Below the pieces are notes generated by a model. The model was not told where the DNA came from, ran no database searches, and was given only the letters and a program-made list of their open reading frames with translations. The position numbers and the translations under genes are program-made. A stretch of DNA of 32,003 nucleotides from Clostridia bacterium (lineage in GTDB: Bacteria > Bacillota > Clostridia > Oscillospirales > Acutalibacteraceae). The DNA lies in assembly GCA_024404015.1 (NCBI GenBank), contig JAKSQQ010000011.1, positions 1-32,003 of the forward strand, read 5' to 3'. Each line of letters begins with the position of its first letter. Within the stretch, counting starts at the first letter, position 1. Positions 17,518 through 26,597 of the stretch are shown here, piece by piece.

Positions 17518-18284
17518 ATACCGATCAGCTTCTCAACAAAATCGAAGATATTCTTGACGCAGGTGCCAAAACGATCAGAAGCGGCAAAGTCGCCGTTGAT
17601 GCGGATACCATCAGAGCCACCATCGACGAAATAAGAGCAGGTCTGCCCAAGGAGCTTGCTCAGGCAAAAATCATAGTTGCCGACAGTAACAATATTCTTT
17701 CAAAGGCAAAAACCGAATCCGTAAACGCCGTAACGGAAGCTCAGGAAAAATCAAGGGCTCTCGTTTCCGCCGCAGAGGAAAAGGTAAGAAGTCTTGTTCT
17801 CAAGACTGAGGAATACTGCAAGAGCAAGGTCGCGGAAGCAGACGCAAGTGCCGAAAAGATTATTGCCGATGCAGGCGAAGAAGCAAAAGAAATAAAAGCC
17901 AACGCAGAAGCCGAAGCAGCTTCCATGATTGACAGCAGCGAGGTAGTTGTTGAAGCCAAAGCAAAAGCAGACGAAATTTACGCTTCCGCTGAAGCAGAAG
18001 CGCAGGTTACAATCGACAATGCAAACGCAAAGGCGGAGGAAATCATCAATTCCGCCAACGCTCAGGCAGAGGCAAGAGAGCAGGAAGCAAAGCAGAATGC
18101 CTCCGCAATAGTCGAAAAAGCAAATAAATGGTCAGGCGAAATCCGCACTTCGGCAGTTGATTTCCTTGATAATATTATGGCAGCAGCCGACAATGCCCTT
18201 ACCGACGGTCTTAACGAGGTCCGCTCCACAAGAGCAAATCTCCGCGGTGTAACCGGTGCGGTAGGAGAGAAAGATTTAACATAA
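17514..18284 (+). CDS. Alanine/glutamate-rich coiled-coil protein, function unknown
   Basis: A 256-residue protein with no recognisable catalytic motif. Residues about 55-215 form a long, nearly uninterrupted amphipathic helix rich in Ala, Glu and Lys, with short degenerate repeats of the type AEAEA, KAxEII and ANAxAE. That resembles DivIVA-like or F-type ATPase b-subunit-like coiled coils. The N-terminal 50 residues (with NKIEDILDAGAKTIRSGKV) and the C-terminal 40 are less regular. There is no signal peptide or membrane helix. It overlaps coaD by 4 bp, so it is translated with it. A cytoskeletal or division-associated scaffold is possible; similarity to DivIVA may reflect composition rather than descent. 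Confidence 0.75.
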   Translation: MNTDQLLNKIEDILDAGAKTIRSGKVAVDADTIRATIDEIRAGLPKELAQAKIIVADSNNILSKAKTESVNAVTEAQEKSRALVSAAEEKVRSLVLKTEEYCKSKVAEADASAEKIIADAGEEAKEIKANAEAEAASMIDSSEVVVEAKAKADEIYASAEAEAQVTIDNANAKAEEIINSANAQAEAREQEAKQNASAIVEKANKWSGEIRTSAVDFLDNIMAAADNALTDGLNEVRSTRANLRGVTGAVGEKDLT

Positions 18285-18303
18285 AAGCAATTCGAGGGCA
18301 GAA

Positions 18304-19089
18304 ATGGACAAAAGCATTTTCGCAAAAACAAAGTATTTCATCATTGACATGGACGGCACCTTTTACCTCAGCGGCAACATCATTGAGGGATCAAAGGACT
18401 TTATCGAAAAAGTAAGGGAAACGGGAAGAGATTTCTATTTTTTCACAAACAATTCTTCAAACAACGTTGAGGTGTGCAGGGATAAGCTTGCAAAAATGGG
18501 CTTCCCCGTTGACGAAAACAGAGTAATCGTTTCCTCCCATGTTGCCGCCGCTTATCTCAACAAGCACTATCCGGGCAAAAGGGTTTACCTGCTTGGCAAC
18601 GAACGGCTGACGGGGGATATGCTGGCCGCCGGAATAAACCTCGTTGAGGATGACCCCGATATAGTTTTACTGGGATTTGACACTACTCTTACTTACGAAA
18701 AAATAAGAAAAGCCGCCAACTATATAGCAGGCGGAGCGATTTATCTGGCAACCCATCCCGATTTCAACTGTCCCATGGCAGACGGCTTTATGCCCGACAC
18801 GGGCTCCATGATTGAAATGTTTGCCGCGTCCACGGGAAAAAGACCCGAAGTGCTTGGTAAGCCCATGACGGCAACCGTGGATTACATCACGGATTTACTT
18901 CACTGTGAAAGGGACGAGCTGGCATTCGTTGGCGACCGCCTCATGACAGATATTGCAATCGGAATGAACCACGGTATTCCCTGCGCTCTGGTTTACAGCG
19001 GAGTTACCACGCCGGAGGAATATGCTGAATCCGAAATCCGCGCATCCGTTGCAGTAAAAGACCTGAAGGCACTCGGAGACTATCTTTGA
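18304..19089 (+). CDS. HAD-IIA family phosphatase (NagD/AraL type)
   Basis: A 261-residue cytosolic HAD-superfamily hydrolase, likely a sugar-phosphate or nucleotide phosphatase. The nucleophile motif is DMDGT with D15 and the general acid D17. Motif II lies in FFTNNSSN, and motif III/IV in FVGDRLMTD (acidic pair around residues 210-216). The cap region between them is of the C2a type typical of NagD/AraL. GAGGG precedes the ATG. It lies 19 bp after the coiled-coil gene in the rsmD unit. Members may act as metabolite-repair phosphatases; the substrate is unknown. Confidence 0.88.
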   Translation: MDKSIFAKTKYFIIDMDGTFYLSGNIIEGSKDFIEKVRETGRDFYFFTNNSSNNVEVCRDKLAKMGFPVDENRVIVSSHVAAAYLNKHYPGKRVYLLGNERLTGDMLAAGINLVEDDPDIVLLGFDTTLTYEKIRKAANYIAGGAIYLATHPDFNCPMADGFMPDTGSMIEMFAASTGKRPEVLGKPMTATVDYITDLLHCERDELAFVGDRLMTDIAIGMNHGIPCALVYSGVTTPEEYAESEIRASVAVKDLKALGDYL

Positions 19090-19117
19090 TATAGGCAAAA
19101 TTTGAAGGAGGAAATGT

Positions 19118-19444
19118 ATGACTACTGCAGAATTGATTGTTGCAATAACAGTTTTTGTTTTAGCCGGGATTCTTGCGATTTTAAGTATCTGCCATTTCGC
19201 AGAAAAAGGATTTCTGCTTAACAATGCTTATATATGGACATCCGAAGAAGAACGTAAAAAAACGGATAAACGTCCTCTGTACAGACAATCGGCAATTATT
19301 TTTTGCCTGCTTAGTGCAGTATTCATTGTAATGGGCATATCTGTTGCTTTTCAGAACGGCAAAATACAGTTGATTGAAATTCCTTTACTCATTTGCACTT
19401 TTATTTACGCAATCGTCTCCTCCGTAAAACTTACAAAGAAATAA
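19118..19444 (+). CDS. Small DUF3784-like membrane protein
   Basis: A 108-residue protein with three predicted transmembrane helices at about 4-25, 58-77 and 85-104. The segment between helices 1 and 2 (KGFLLNNAY and a charged RKKTDKRPLYR stretch) resembles DUF3784 proteins of clostridia, whose role is unknown. GGAGG lies 6 nt before the ATG. It is the last gene of the rsmD unit, before a terminator at 19451-19480. Its AT-rich sequence differs slightly from the genes before it. Confidence 0.7.
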   Translation: MTTAELIVAITVFVLAGILAILSICHFAEKGFLLNNAYIWTSEEERKKTDKRPLYRQSAIIFCLLSAVFIVMGISVAFQNGKIQLIEIPLLICTFIYAIVSSVKLTKK

Positions 19445-19450
19445 AAACTG

Positions 19451-19480
19451 CCCGCCGAAAGAAAAAATCTTTTCGGCGGG
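19451..19480. terminator. Bidirectional intrinsic terminator between DUF3784 gene and queT
   Basis: A perfect 10-bp stem (CCCGCCGAAA paired with TTTCGGCGGG) encloses a 10-nt loop. On the minus strand it is followed by CAGTTTTTATTT, a good T-run for ending queT. On the plus strand the following tract (TATTCTTGT) is weaker. It separates two converging units. Confidence 0.85.
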
Positions 19481-19525
19481 TATTCTTGTATCTGAAACCT
19501 TATTATCGGATTTTGCTTTTTTATT

Positions 19526-20041
19526 TCATAATTTCATTTTTCTTTTTCTGACGGCATAGTATAAAGCCGTACCCGGGATGAGCATCACTACCGCTTCTCC
19601 GAGGGCAACAAATGCACCGCTCGTCAAAAATCCGACCCACTCAAAGGGGCCCTCAACAAAGAAATATTCTATCTCCCATCCTACAATAAAACCGTTCCAC
19701 AAAATCGGCATAAGCATTGATATCAAAGGGAAGTCTCTGATTTTTACATTTCTGAAAAGATACATGCAAACAGCCGATCCCAGAGTGGCGGCAGAGCCGA
19801 TAATTATATCAAGAGGAAACCCGGATGCGGCGGAAAAGGCGTTGGAAATAAGGCATCCGAGGGTAAGACCGGGAATTGCCGAGGGAGTGAAAATCGCCAT
19901 AACATTCAGTATTTCCGACACTCTGAACTGAACGGCCATTGATGCCGAGCCGGGTACAAGAAGATTTTGCAGACAGGTAAGCACCGCATAAACGGCGGCA
20001 ATAACAGCTCCGTATGCGATACGGTAATTTTTGCTTTTCAC
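19526..20041 (-). CDS. queT: QueT-family ECF substrate-binding (S) component, queuosine precursor transport
   Basis: A 171-residue integral membrane protein with five to six hydrophobic helices. The conserved QFRVSEILN segment and the GLTLGCLISNAFSA segment identify QueT (DUF988), the S component thought to import a queuosine precursor through an EcfAAT core. I chose the GTG at 20041 (protein begins VKSKNYRIAYG), because AAGGAG lies 9 nt upstream. The frame continues to an ATG at 20167, but that lies upstream of the promoter and would not be transcribed. The leader resembles a preQ1 riboswitch, which supports the assignment. The ecfA1-ecfA2-ecfT module in this window could supply the energising core. 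Confidence 0.87.
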   Translation of the reverse strand: MKSKNYRIAYGAVIAAVYAVLTCLQNLLVPGSASMAVQFRVSEILNVMAIFTPSAIPGLTLGCLISNAFSAASGFPLDIIIGSAATLGSAVCMYLFRNVKIRDFPLISMLMPILWNGFIVGWEIEYFFVEGPFEWVGFLTSGAFVALGEAVVMLIPGTALYYAVRKRKMKL

Positions 20042-20050
20042 GGGTGTTTG

Positions 20051-20111
20051 CTCCTTAGTTTTATTTTTGACAGACGAATTTCTCCGCCCGGTCAGGATGT
20101 TGCGAACTGAC
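20051..20111 (-). promoter_or_regulatory. Putative preQ1-type riboswitch in the queT leader
   Basis: Read on the minus strand, a 5-bp hairpin pairs GTCAG (20111-20107) with CTGAC (20095-20091). Its loop reads TTCGCAACATC, close to the class I preQ1 core GUUC..GC..ACA.CC. A second hairpin (CGGGCG with CGTCTG, 20090-20071) follows. The leader ends in an A-rich tail, AAAACTAAGGAG (20062-20051), that carries the ribosome binding site. Class I aptamers end in a similar ACUAAGGA tail but normally lack the second hairpin. TCCT in the first loop/stem (20097-20094) can pair with AGGA of the tail. Control would be translational. The predicted transcript begins almost at the first base of the first stem. 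The class is uncertain. Confidence 0.6.
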
Positions 20112-20117
20112 AGAGGC

Positions 20118-20146
20118 ATTATAGAACAGAAAACCCGAAAAATCAA
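20118..20146 (-). promoter_or_regulatory. Sigma-A promoter of queT
   Basis: Minus-strand -35 box TTGATT (20141-20146) and perfect -10 box TATAAT (20118-20123) with a 17-bp spacer. The predicted start is near 20111. This placement rules out the longer queT start at 20167. Confidence 0.87.
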
Positions 20147-20147
20147 G

Positions 20148-20184
20148 AAAAATAAAGGCAGGCGCACAGAAAAATGCGTCTGCC
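20148..20184 (-). terminator. Intrinsic terminator of yebC
   Basis: On the minus strand GGCAG-A-CGCA pairs with TGCG-C-CTGCC, a 9-bp stem with one mismatch and an 8-nt loop. TTTATTTTT follows. It lies 33 bp after the yebC stop and directly before the queT promoter, so it insulates the two. Confidence 0.8.
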
Positions 20185-20216
20185 TCCTGCTTTTTTAACG
20201 ATGTATCGGCCGGGAA

Positions 20217-20954
20217 TTATTCTGCGTCGTCAGCATTCTCCCAGTTATGCCATACGCCCTGAATGTCATCGTTATCCTCAAACATTTCAAGCATCTTGGT
20301 CATATTCTGCATATCCTCCTGCTCGGTAAGAGCAACCATCGTTGAGGGAATATATGCAACCTCTGCGGAAAGGAATTTGTAGCCCTTTGCGGAAAGTGCT
20401 TCACTTACTGCACCGCAGTCATAGGGATCGGTACGTACTTCAAAAATACCTTCGTCCGAAAGGAAATCGGTTGCACCCGCTTCAAGTGCATCCTCCATAA
20501 GCTTTTCTTCGTCAACATCTTCACTCTCAAGGATAATCTGACCCTGCTTGTCAAAGAGGAAGGATACGGAACCGCTCTGGCCCATATTTCCGCCGAATTT
20601 GTCAAAATAGTGACGTACGTCACCTGCAGTACGGTTACGGTTATCGGTAAGTGCTTCAACGATTACGGCAATTCCTTTGGGGCCGTAACCTTCGTAAACG
20701 ATTGTTTCGTAGCTTGCGCCGCCCTGCTCGCCTGCCGCCTTCTTAATAATTCTTTCAATATTTTCGTTGGGAACGTTATTTGCCTTTGCCTTTGCGATTA
20801 CGTCCTTGAGCTTGGAGTTCTCAGCGGGGTTGGGGCCGCCTTCACGAACGATAACGGCTATCTCTCTGCCGATTTTTGTAAATACCTTTGCACGGGCGTT
20901 ATCTGTCTTTTCTTTTTTACGCTTAATGGTACTCCATTTTGAATGTCCTGACAT
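20217..20954 (-). CDS. YebC/PmpR/TACO1-family protein
   Basis: A 245-residue protein of the YebC family. The N-terminal signature MSGHSKWSTIKRKKE and the three-domain length are diagnostic; VPNENIERIIKKA and the YGPKGIAVIVE segment are also conserved. Members were long annotated as DNA-binding transcriptional regulators. More recent work on the family indicates a role in translation, relieving ribosome stalls at proline-rich sequences, so the regulator label should be treated with care. It has its own consensus promoter (20989-21017) and a terminator (20148-20184), and is likely monocistronic with some read-in from mrnC. GAGG lies 7 nt before the ATG. Confidence 0.94.
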   Translation of the reverse strand: MSGHSKWSTIKRKKEKTDNARAKVFTKIGREIAVIVREGGPNPAENSKLKDVIAKAKANNVPNENIERIIKKAAGEQGGASYETIVYEGYGPKGIAVIVEALTDNRNRTAGDVRHYFDKFGGNMGQSGSVSFLFDKQGQIILESEDVDEEKLMEDALEAGATDFLSDEGIFEVRTDPYDCGAVSEALSAKGYKFLSAEVAYIPSTMVALTEQEDMQNMTKMLEMFEDNDDIQGVWHNWENADDAE

Positions 20955-20988
20955 AAGGAAACCTCATTTCTGATTTTTTAACTGATTT

Positions 20989-21017
20989 ATTATAGTATGC
21001 AGCATATTTTTTGTCAA
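20989..21017 (-). promoter_or_regulatory. Consensus sigma-A promoter of yebC
   Basis: Minus-strand TTGACA (21012-21017) and TATAAT (20989-20994), both perfect, are separated by exactly 17 bp. This is one of the two strongest promoters in the window and predicts high constitutive expression. Confidence 0.92.
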
Positions 21018-21036
21018 GAAATATTTGCCGAAATCC

Positions 21037-21399
21037 TTATTTCATAAGGGAATACAGTTCTCTGATTCTGTCAATTCTGCCTTCAAGATAAAGCCGTCCG
21101 AAAAGGGACTCAAGTCCCGTGGCGTAATGATAATCGGCACCGGACTGATTTTTCGGAGTGCTTCCGGGATGGGCGTTCCTGCCTCTTTTGAATATTTCAA
21201 GCTCCTCCTCCGTAAGAATATCCATGACCTTTTTTACGGATTCTGCCTGAGCGGATGCGCAGACCTTTGATGCGGCCGCGTTATGAAGCTCCTTTACCGG
21301 TCTGTTTGCTTCGAGTATAAGTTCTTCTCTTACCAGCAAATCAAACACGGTGTCACCGATAAAGGCAAGAGCAAGGGGACTGTATGAAGCGGGATTCAT
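21037..21399 (-). CDS. mrnC: Mini-ribonuclease III (MrnC)
   Basis: A 120-residue RNase III-like nuclease without the double-stranded-RNA-binding domain; in Bacillota it trims the ends of 23S rRNA. The catalytic helix is LAFIGDTVFDLLVRE, with D16 and D20 as likely metal ligands, and the RNA-contact segment RGRNAHPGSTPKN is typical. ATG 21399 has AGGA 7 nt upstream; a GTG at 21423 in the same frame has no ribosome binding site. It starts 25 bp after obg and is probably the last gene of the uvrC-obg-mrnC run. A small 6-bp hairpin (21036-21050) covers the stop codon but lacks a T-run. Confidence 0.92.
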   Translation of the reverse strand: MNPASYSPLALAFIGDTVFDLLVREELILEANRPVKELHNAAASKVCASAQAESVKKVMDILTEEELEIFKRGRNAHPGSTPKNQSGADYHYATGLESLFGRLYLEGRIDRIRELYSLMK

Positions 21400-21424
21400 C
21401 TTATTTTCCTGCAAAATAATCACC

Positions 21425-22756
<1,332 letters not shown>

Positions 22757-22761
22757 CACTT

Positions 22762-24600
22762 TTATGAGTGAAACGCTTCATATACCGCTTTTGCGGCATT
22801 TTTATTCATTCCCTTTACCTCCGAAAGCTCTTCTTCCGTTGCTTCTGAGATTGCTTTAACCGTTTTGAAATGCTTCAGAAGTGCCTTTGCCCTTGTCTCT
22901 CCCACACCGTCAATGCGGGTAAGCGTAGTGGAAACGGCAGACTTTCTGTTTTTCGTATGGTGATAGGCAACGGAATATCTGTGAACCTCTTCCTGAATGG
23001 TTGAACAAAGGGTGAAAGCGGCTCTTTTTGAGGTGAATGAAATTTCTCCTCCTGATGCGGCAACTGCCCTCGTTCTGTGGTGGGAATCCTTCACAAGTCC
23101 GAAAAGAGGCACGTTGATTCCGTGGGCTTTGAGTACGGGCAAAACAGCGTTAACCTGCCCTTGTCCGCCGTCAAGAAGAATCAGGTCGGGAAGCCGTCCG
23201 AAGCCCTCTCCGCTGTCTTTATTCTGCTCATATTCGGTAAGGCGTCTGTCCATAACCTCCGCCATTGAAGCATAGTCGTCCTGACCGCTGAAGCCCTTGA
23301 TGCTGAAGCGTTTGTACGCTTTTTTGCAGGGCAATCCGTTTCTGAAAACCACCATTCCCGCAACATTGTTTGTGCCGGCGGTATGAGATATATCGTAGGA
23401 CTCGATAAACTCGGGAGGACGGGATAATCCCAGCATCTGTCCCAATTCGTCAAGGGCGGCTGTGGACTTGCCGGTTCTGCCCATGTAAAGTGCAAGCTTT
23501 TCCGCCGCATTTGAACGGCACATTTCAACAAGAGAGTGTTGCTCTCCTCTCTGTGGAAGGGCAATGGTGACCTTCCTGCCCGCCAGGGAGGAAAGCCACT
23601 CGGAAAGTAAATCGGAATCCTCCACCTCGCCGTCAACCGCAATCCTCGGAGGCACCTTGTCTCTCATTGAATAGTAGCTTCTGATGAACTCATATCTTGC
23701 GGCACTCATATCCTCGGGCAAATCTATAATAAAATGTTCGCTGTCAAAAAGACGATAATTCTCAAACCGCAATACCGAAAGGCAGGCCTTGGGATTAAGG
23801 CCCTGAGAGGCGGTGACCACGGCAAAAACATCCTGCTCCTTTACGGGAGCCGCCACCACCTTCTGACTGTCGGATATTCTGTTGATTGCCCTGATTGTAT
23901 CTCTGATTGACGCCGCCTTTTCATATTCCTCGTTTTCGGATGCCTGCATCCTTTTTTCGGTAAGCTCCCTAATTACCTTTTCGGAGCCGTGGGTAATAAA
24001 TTCAAGGGCTCTGTCCACGTTTATGTTGTGCTGTTCCCTTGTGATTTTGCCTGCACAGGGTGCGGAGCACTGACCGATTGCGTGGTTGAGGCAGGGCCTG
24101 CTTTTGCCGTACTCGGCAGGGAATCTTTTATTGCATTGAGGTATTCCGAATATCTTTTTTGCTCTGTCAACCGCAGCCGAAAGACCTGCAGAGCTCATGT
24201 AAGGACCGATATATTTCGCTTTTTCGTCGTCTCTCTGAAATACCACACGGAAGTTTTTCCAGCCGCCGTTTTCAATTTTTATGTAACTGTATCCCTTGTC
24301 ATCCTTCAGCAGGATATTATATTTCGGAGTATGCTGCTTGATGAGAGAACATTCAAGCACCAGTGCTTCAAATTCACTGTCACATAGAATAAAGTCAAAA
24401 TCGTCAACGTTCTCCACCATTTTGCGCACTTTAAGGGTATGGTTATTCTGTGAGCCGAAATACTGGCTTACTCTGTTCTTGAGCGCCTTTGCCTTACCGA
24501 TGTAGATTATCTCTTTGCTCTTGTTTTTCATGATGTAAACCCCGGGTGTAAGGGGCAAAGACATGGCTTTTTTTCTTAAATAGCCCATTCTTTCGTTCAC
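22762..24600 (-). CDS. uvrC: Excinuclease ABC subunit C (UvrC)
   Basis: A 612-residue nuclease subunit that makes both incisions around DNA lesions in nucleotide excision repair. The N-terminal GIY-YIG domain (GVYIMKNK to YIGKAKALKNRV) cuts 3' of the lesion. A UVR motif (about 200-235, ENEEYEKAASIRD) binds UvrB. The RNase H-like domain contains the DISHTAG and LLDGGQGQ motifs for the 5' cut. A C-terminal pair of helix-hairpin-helix motifs (RIDGVGETRAKALL, VKGMNKNAAKAV) closes the protein. The start is GTG 24600, 7 nt after a perfect AGGAGG; the in-frame ATG at 24621 lies upstream of that site. It heads the uvrC-obg-mrnC run. Confidence 0.96.
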   Translation of the reverse strand: MNERMGYLRKKAMSLPLTPGVYIMKNKSKEIIYIGKAKALKNRVSQYFGSQNNHTLKVRKMVENVDDFDFILCDSEFEALVLECSLIKQHTPKYNILLKDDKGYSYIKIENGGWKNFRVVFQRDDEKAKYIGPYMSSAGLSAAVDRAKKIFGIPQCNKRFPAEYGKSRPCLNHAIGQCSAPCAGKITREQHNINVDRALEFITHGSEKVIRELTEKRMQASENEEYEKAASIRDTIRAINRISDSQKVVAAPVKEQDVFAVVTASQGLNPKACLSVLRFENYRLFDSEHFIIDLPEDMSAARYEFIRSYYSMRDKVPPRIAVDGEVEDSDLLSEWLSSLAGRKVTIALPQRGEQHSLVEMCRSNAAEKLALYMGRTGKSTAALDELGQMLGLSRPPEFIESYDISHTAGTNNVAGMVVFRNGLPCKKAYKRFSIKGFSGQDDYASMAEVMDRRLTEYEQNKDSGEGFGRLPDLILLDGGQGQVNAVLPVLKAHGINVPLFGLVKDSHHRTRAVAASGGEISFTSKRAAFTLCSTIQEEVHRYSVAYHHTKNRKSAVSTTLTRIDGVGETRAKALLKHFKTVKAISEATEEELSEVKGMNKNAAKAVYEAFHS

Positions 24601-24629
24601 AGAATCACCTCCTTTTTGCATACTTTGTT

Positions 24630-24658
24630 ATTGTATCATATCGGTATTGCTATGTCAA
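24630..24658 (-). promoter_or_regulatory. Sigma-A promoter of uvrC
   Basis: Minus-strand perfect -35 TTGACA (24653-24658) and -10 TACAAT (24630-24635) separated by 17 bp. No LexA-like operator was seen beside it. Confidence 0.85.
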
Positions 24659-24712
24659 ACAAGCAAAGCAATGAGTGTGTTTACATTTGTTTCTTTTGTT
24701 TAATTTTATCGG

Positions 24713-24730
24713 TATATTTTGTAAAATATA
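24713..24730. promoter_or_regulatory. AT-rich palindrome next to acyl-CoA synthetase promoter
   Basis: Perfect 8-bp arms TATATTTT and AAAATATA flank a 2-bp centre (GT). The repeat ends 4 bp before the -35 box of the acyl-CoA synthetase promoter and lies about 55 bp upstream of the uvrC -35 box. The position fits an operator for a dimeric regulator. No regulator gene is adjacent. It could be a chance feature of AT-rich DNA. Confidence 0.45.
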
Positions 24731-24734
24731 TACA

Positions 24735-24763
24735 ATGACTTTATTTCGTTTTTCGGGTATAAT
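24735..24763 (+). promoter_or_regulatory. Sigma-A promoter of the acyl-CoA synthetase gene
   Basis: A -35 box ATGACT (24735-24740; the TGAC core is kept) and a perfect -10 TATAAT (24758-24763), 17 bp apart. Transcription would start near 24770, which leaves a leader of about 80 nt with no clear structure. Confidence 0.65.
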
Positions 24764-24850
24764 TATGGACATGGTTTTACAAAGAAAACTTGCAGCCGAA
24801 TATACAGACAGACCTGCAGAAACATTCCCGACGAAAGGAACGGACTCACC

Positions 24851-26497
24851 ATGAAAGACGATATCGGCGTAATTGACCCCAAATTTGTAGAAGAAATAAC
24901 AAAGCTCAAAACCCTTAAGGAAATCATCGTATACGGCACGAAAAAGGGCGGAGATAAAAGACAGTTTGTCTTCCTTGATGCAAACAAAAACGAGGACGAA
25001 AGAACCTTCAATCAGACCTGGGACGAGATAACCGCTCTGGGTACATATTACTATCTTCACGGCATTGACGGTCAGAAAAAAATTGCCATCATTGCGGAAA
25101 ACTCTTATGAGTGGATCGTAAGCTATTATTCAACTCTTATCGGCGGAAACATTGCAGTTCCCATGGATATGAAAATCGGCGTTGACGATCTTTGCGACCA
25201 GCTCATCAGAGGCGGATGCGATGCCCTCGTTTACGATGAAAAAAACGCACCCGTTGCCGAAGCAATAAAGCAGATGCCCGAAAGCCCCGTGAAGGAGTTC
25301 TTCTTCATTCCCGAATTTCCCGAATATAAGAAAGAGGGTAAAGCCGCAAGAGACGCAGGCGACACAAGATGCGTTGATGCAGAGGTAAAGCCCGAAGACC
25401 TTGCCTGTATCGTTTATACCTCCGGCACCACCGGAAAGAGCAAGGGCGTTATGCTCTCTCACTATAATATCACCACCGACGTTACCGCTTCCTGCTCCGT
25501 TCAGGCAGGCAGACAGGCCATCGGTTTCCTTCCCCTTAACCACACCTTCTGCTGGGTGGGTGCTCTCTTCTCGGGTTACCTGCTTGCGGAATGGGGATAT
25601 ATCTGCGACGGAATCAAAAATATTCAGAAGGATATGCAGAAGTATCATCCCGAGAATTTCTCAGCCGTTCCCCTTGTGGTAAACACAATCTATGACCGTA
25701 TCTGGAAAACGGCAAAAAAGACCGGCAGAGAGGAAGCTCTCAAGAAGGGTCTTAAAATCAGTAAGTTCCTTTATTCACACGGCATTGACGTCCGCAGAAA
25801 GATTTTTAAGCAGATCATTGACAATCTGGGCGGAGAGCTGAATATCATCATCTGCGGCGGTGCAAACCTTGACCCCAAATATGAGCAGGGTATGATTGAT
25901 TTCGGCATCCAGATTCTCAACGGCTTCGGCATGACGGAATGTTCACCCGCCGTTACCGTAAACCTGAGAAACGACTATAAAATCGGAAGCTGCGGCAAAG
26001 CTCTTCCCTGCTGTGAAATCAAGGTTGTTGACCCCGATGAATTCGGCGTCGGCGAAATCTACGTCAAGGGTACCAACGTAATGCAGGGTTACTATAACGA
26101 CCCCGAAGCCACCGCTGCGGTATTTGACGGCGAATGGCTGAAGACCGGTGACCTGGGCAGAATTGACGAGGACGGTTTCCTCTTCTTCGTAGGCCGTGAA
26201 AAGAATCTTATCGTTCTCTCAAACGGTAAAAACGTTTCCCCCGAGGAAATCGAAGACAAGCTTGTATGCATTGACTACGTTTCAGAGGTCCTCGTTTATA
26301 CCGAGGATGACAGAATCTGTGCGGAATTCTTCCTTAACGAAGAGGATTATCCCGATGCCCGTGAGAAGCTCAACGACGACGTTCACGCAGTAAACGCAAA
26401 GCTTCCCCAGTTCAAGAGAGTTACAAAAATAAAAGTCAGAGACGATGAATTCCCCAAGACCACCACAATGAAAATCGTCAGAAACAGAAAGAACTGA
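24851..26497 (+). CDS. AMP-forming acyl-CoA synthetase (long-chain fatty acid--CoA ligase type)
   Basis: A 548-residue enzyme of the ANL superfamily, which activates a carboxylic acid as an acyl-adenylate and transfers it to CoA or a carrier protein. The P-loop A3 is YTSGTTGKSKGV (189-200). The acyl-adenylate motif is NGFGMTECSP, A7/A8 is LKTGDLGRIDEDG with GREKNLI, and the catalytic lysine A10 is K541 in TTTMKIVR. No membrane helix or carrier domain is visible. AAGGAA lies about 11 nt before the ATG. It stands alone between uvrC (divergent) and the rpsF operon, so context gives no substrate. Similarity is closest to long-chain fatty acyl-CoA ligases (from memory of family features), most likely for use of exogenous fatty acids. 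Confidence 0.85.
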   Translation: MKDDIGVIDPKFVEEITKLKTLKEIIVYGTKKGGDKRQFVFLDANKNEDERTFNQTWDEITALGTYYYLHGIDGQKKIAIIAENSYEWIVSYYSTLIGGNIAVPMDMKIGVDDLCDQLIRGGCDALVYDEKNAPVAEAIKQMPESPVKEFFFIPEFPEYKKEGKAARDAGDTRCVDAEVKPEDLACIVYTSGTTGKSKGVMLSHYNITTDVTASCSVQAGRQAIGFLPLNHTFCWVGALFSGYLLAEWGYICDGIKNIQKDMQKYHPENFSAVPLVVNTIYDRIWKTAKKTGREEALKKGLKISKFLYSHGIDVRRKIFKQIIDNLGGELNIIICGGANLDPKYEQGMIDFGIQILNGFGMTECSPAVTVNLRNDYKIGSCGKALPCCEIKVVDPDEFGVGEIYVKGTNVMQGYYNDPEATAAVFDGEWLKTGDLGRIDEDGFLFFVGREKNLIVLSNGKNVSPEEIEDKLVCIDYVSEVLVYTEDDRICAEFFLNEEDYPDAREKLNDDVHAVNAKLPQFKRVTKIKVRDDEFPKTTTMKIVRNRKN

Positions 26498-26525
26498 CAT
26501 ATATTGAAATAAAAGAAAAAATTTC

Positions 26526-26554
26526 TTGACTTTTATTATATGTTATGATAAAAT
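26526..26554 (+). promoter_or_regulatory. Sigma-A promoter of rpsF-ssb-rpsR
   Basis: A -35 box TTGACT (26526-26531) and -10 box TAAAAT (26549-26554), 17 bp apart. The predicted start near 26561 is followed at once by a 5-bp hairpin (CTGCA/TGCAG, 26564-26578) that could protect the 5' end. Confidence 0.8.
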
Positions 26555-26597
26555 CCATAAACGCTGCAGAAATTGCAGAGGATTAAATAACTTTATA

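Noticed and set aside
20042..20167. N-terminal extension of queT from ATG 20167
   Set aside because: It would lie upstream of the predicted transcription start and inside the promoter and riboswitch-like leader. The GTG at 20041 has the proper ribosome binding site.
21036..21050. Small hairpin over the mrnC stop codon as a terminator
   Set aside because: Only six mostly AT base pairs, with a 3-nt loop and no following T-run.
24650..25060. Minus-strand frame over the uvrC/acyl-CoA synthetase intergenic region
   Set aside because: It covers the promoters of both divergent genes and the start of the acyl-CoA synthetase. The hydrophobic translation is a by-product of AT-rich DNA.
26498..26525. 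AAGAAA/TTTCTT hairpin after the acyl-CoA synthetase gene as a terminator
   Set aside because: The stem has almost no G or C and would be too weak. It also leads straight into the rpsF promoter.
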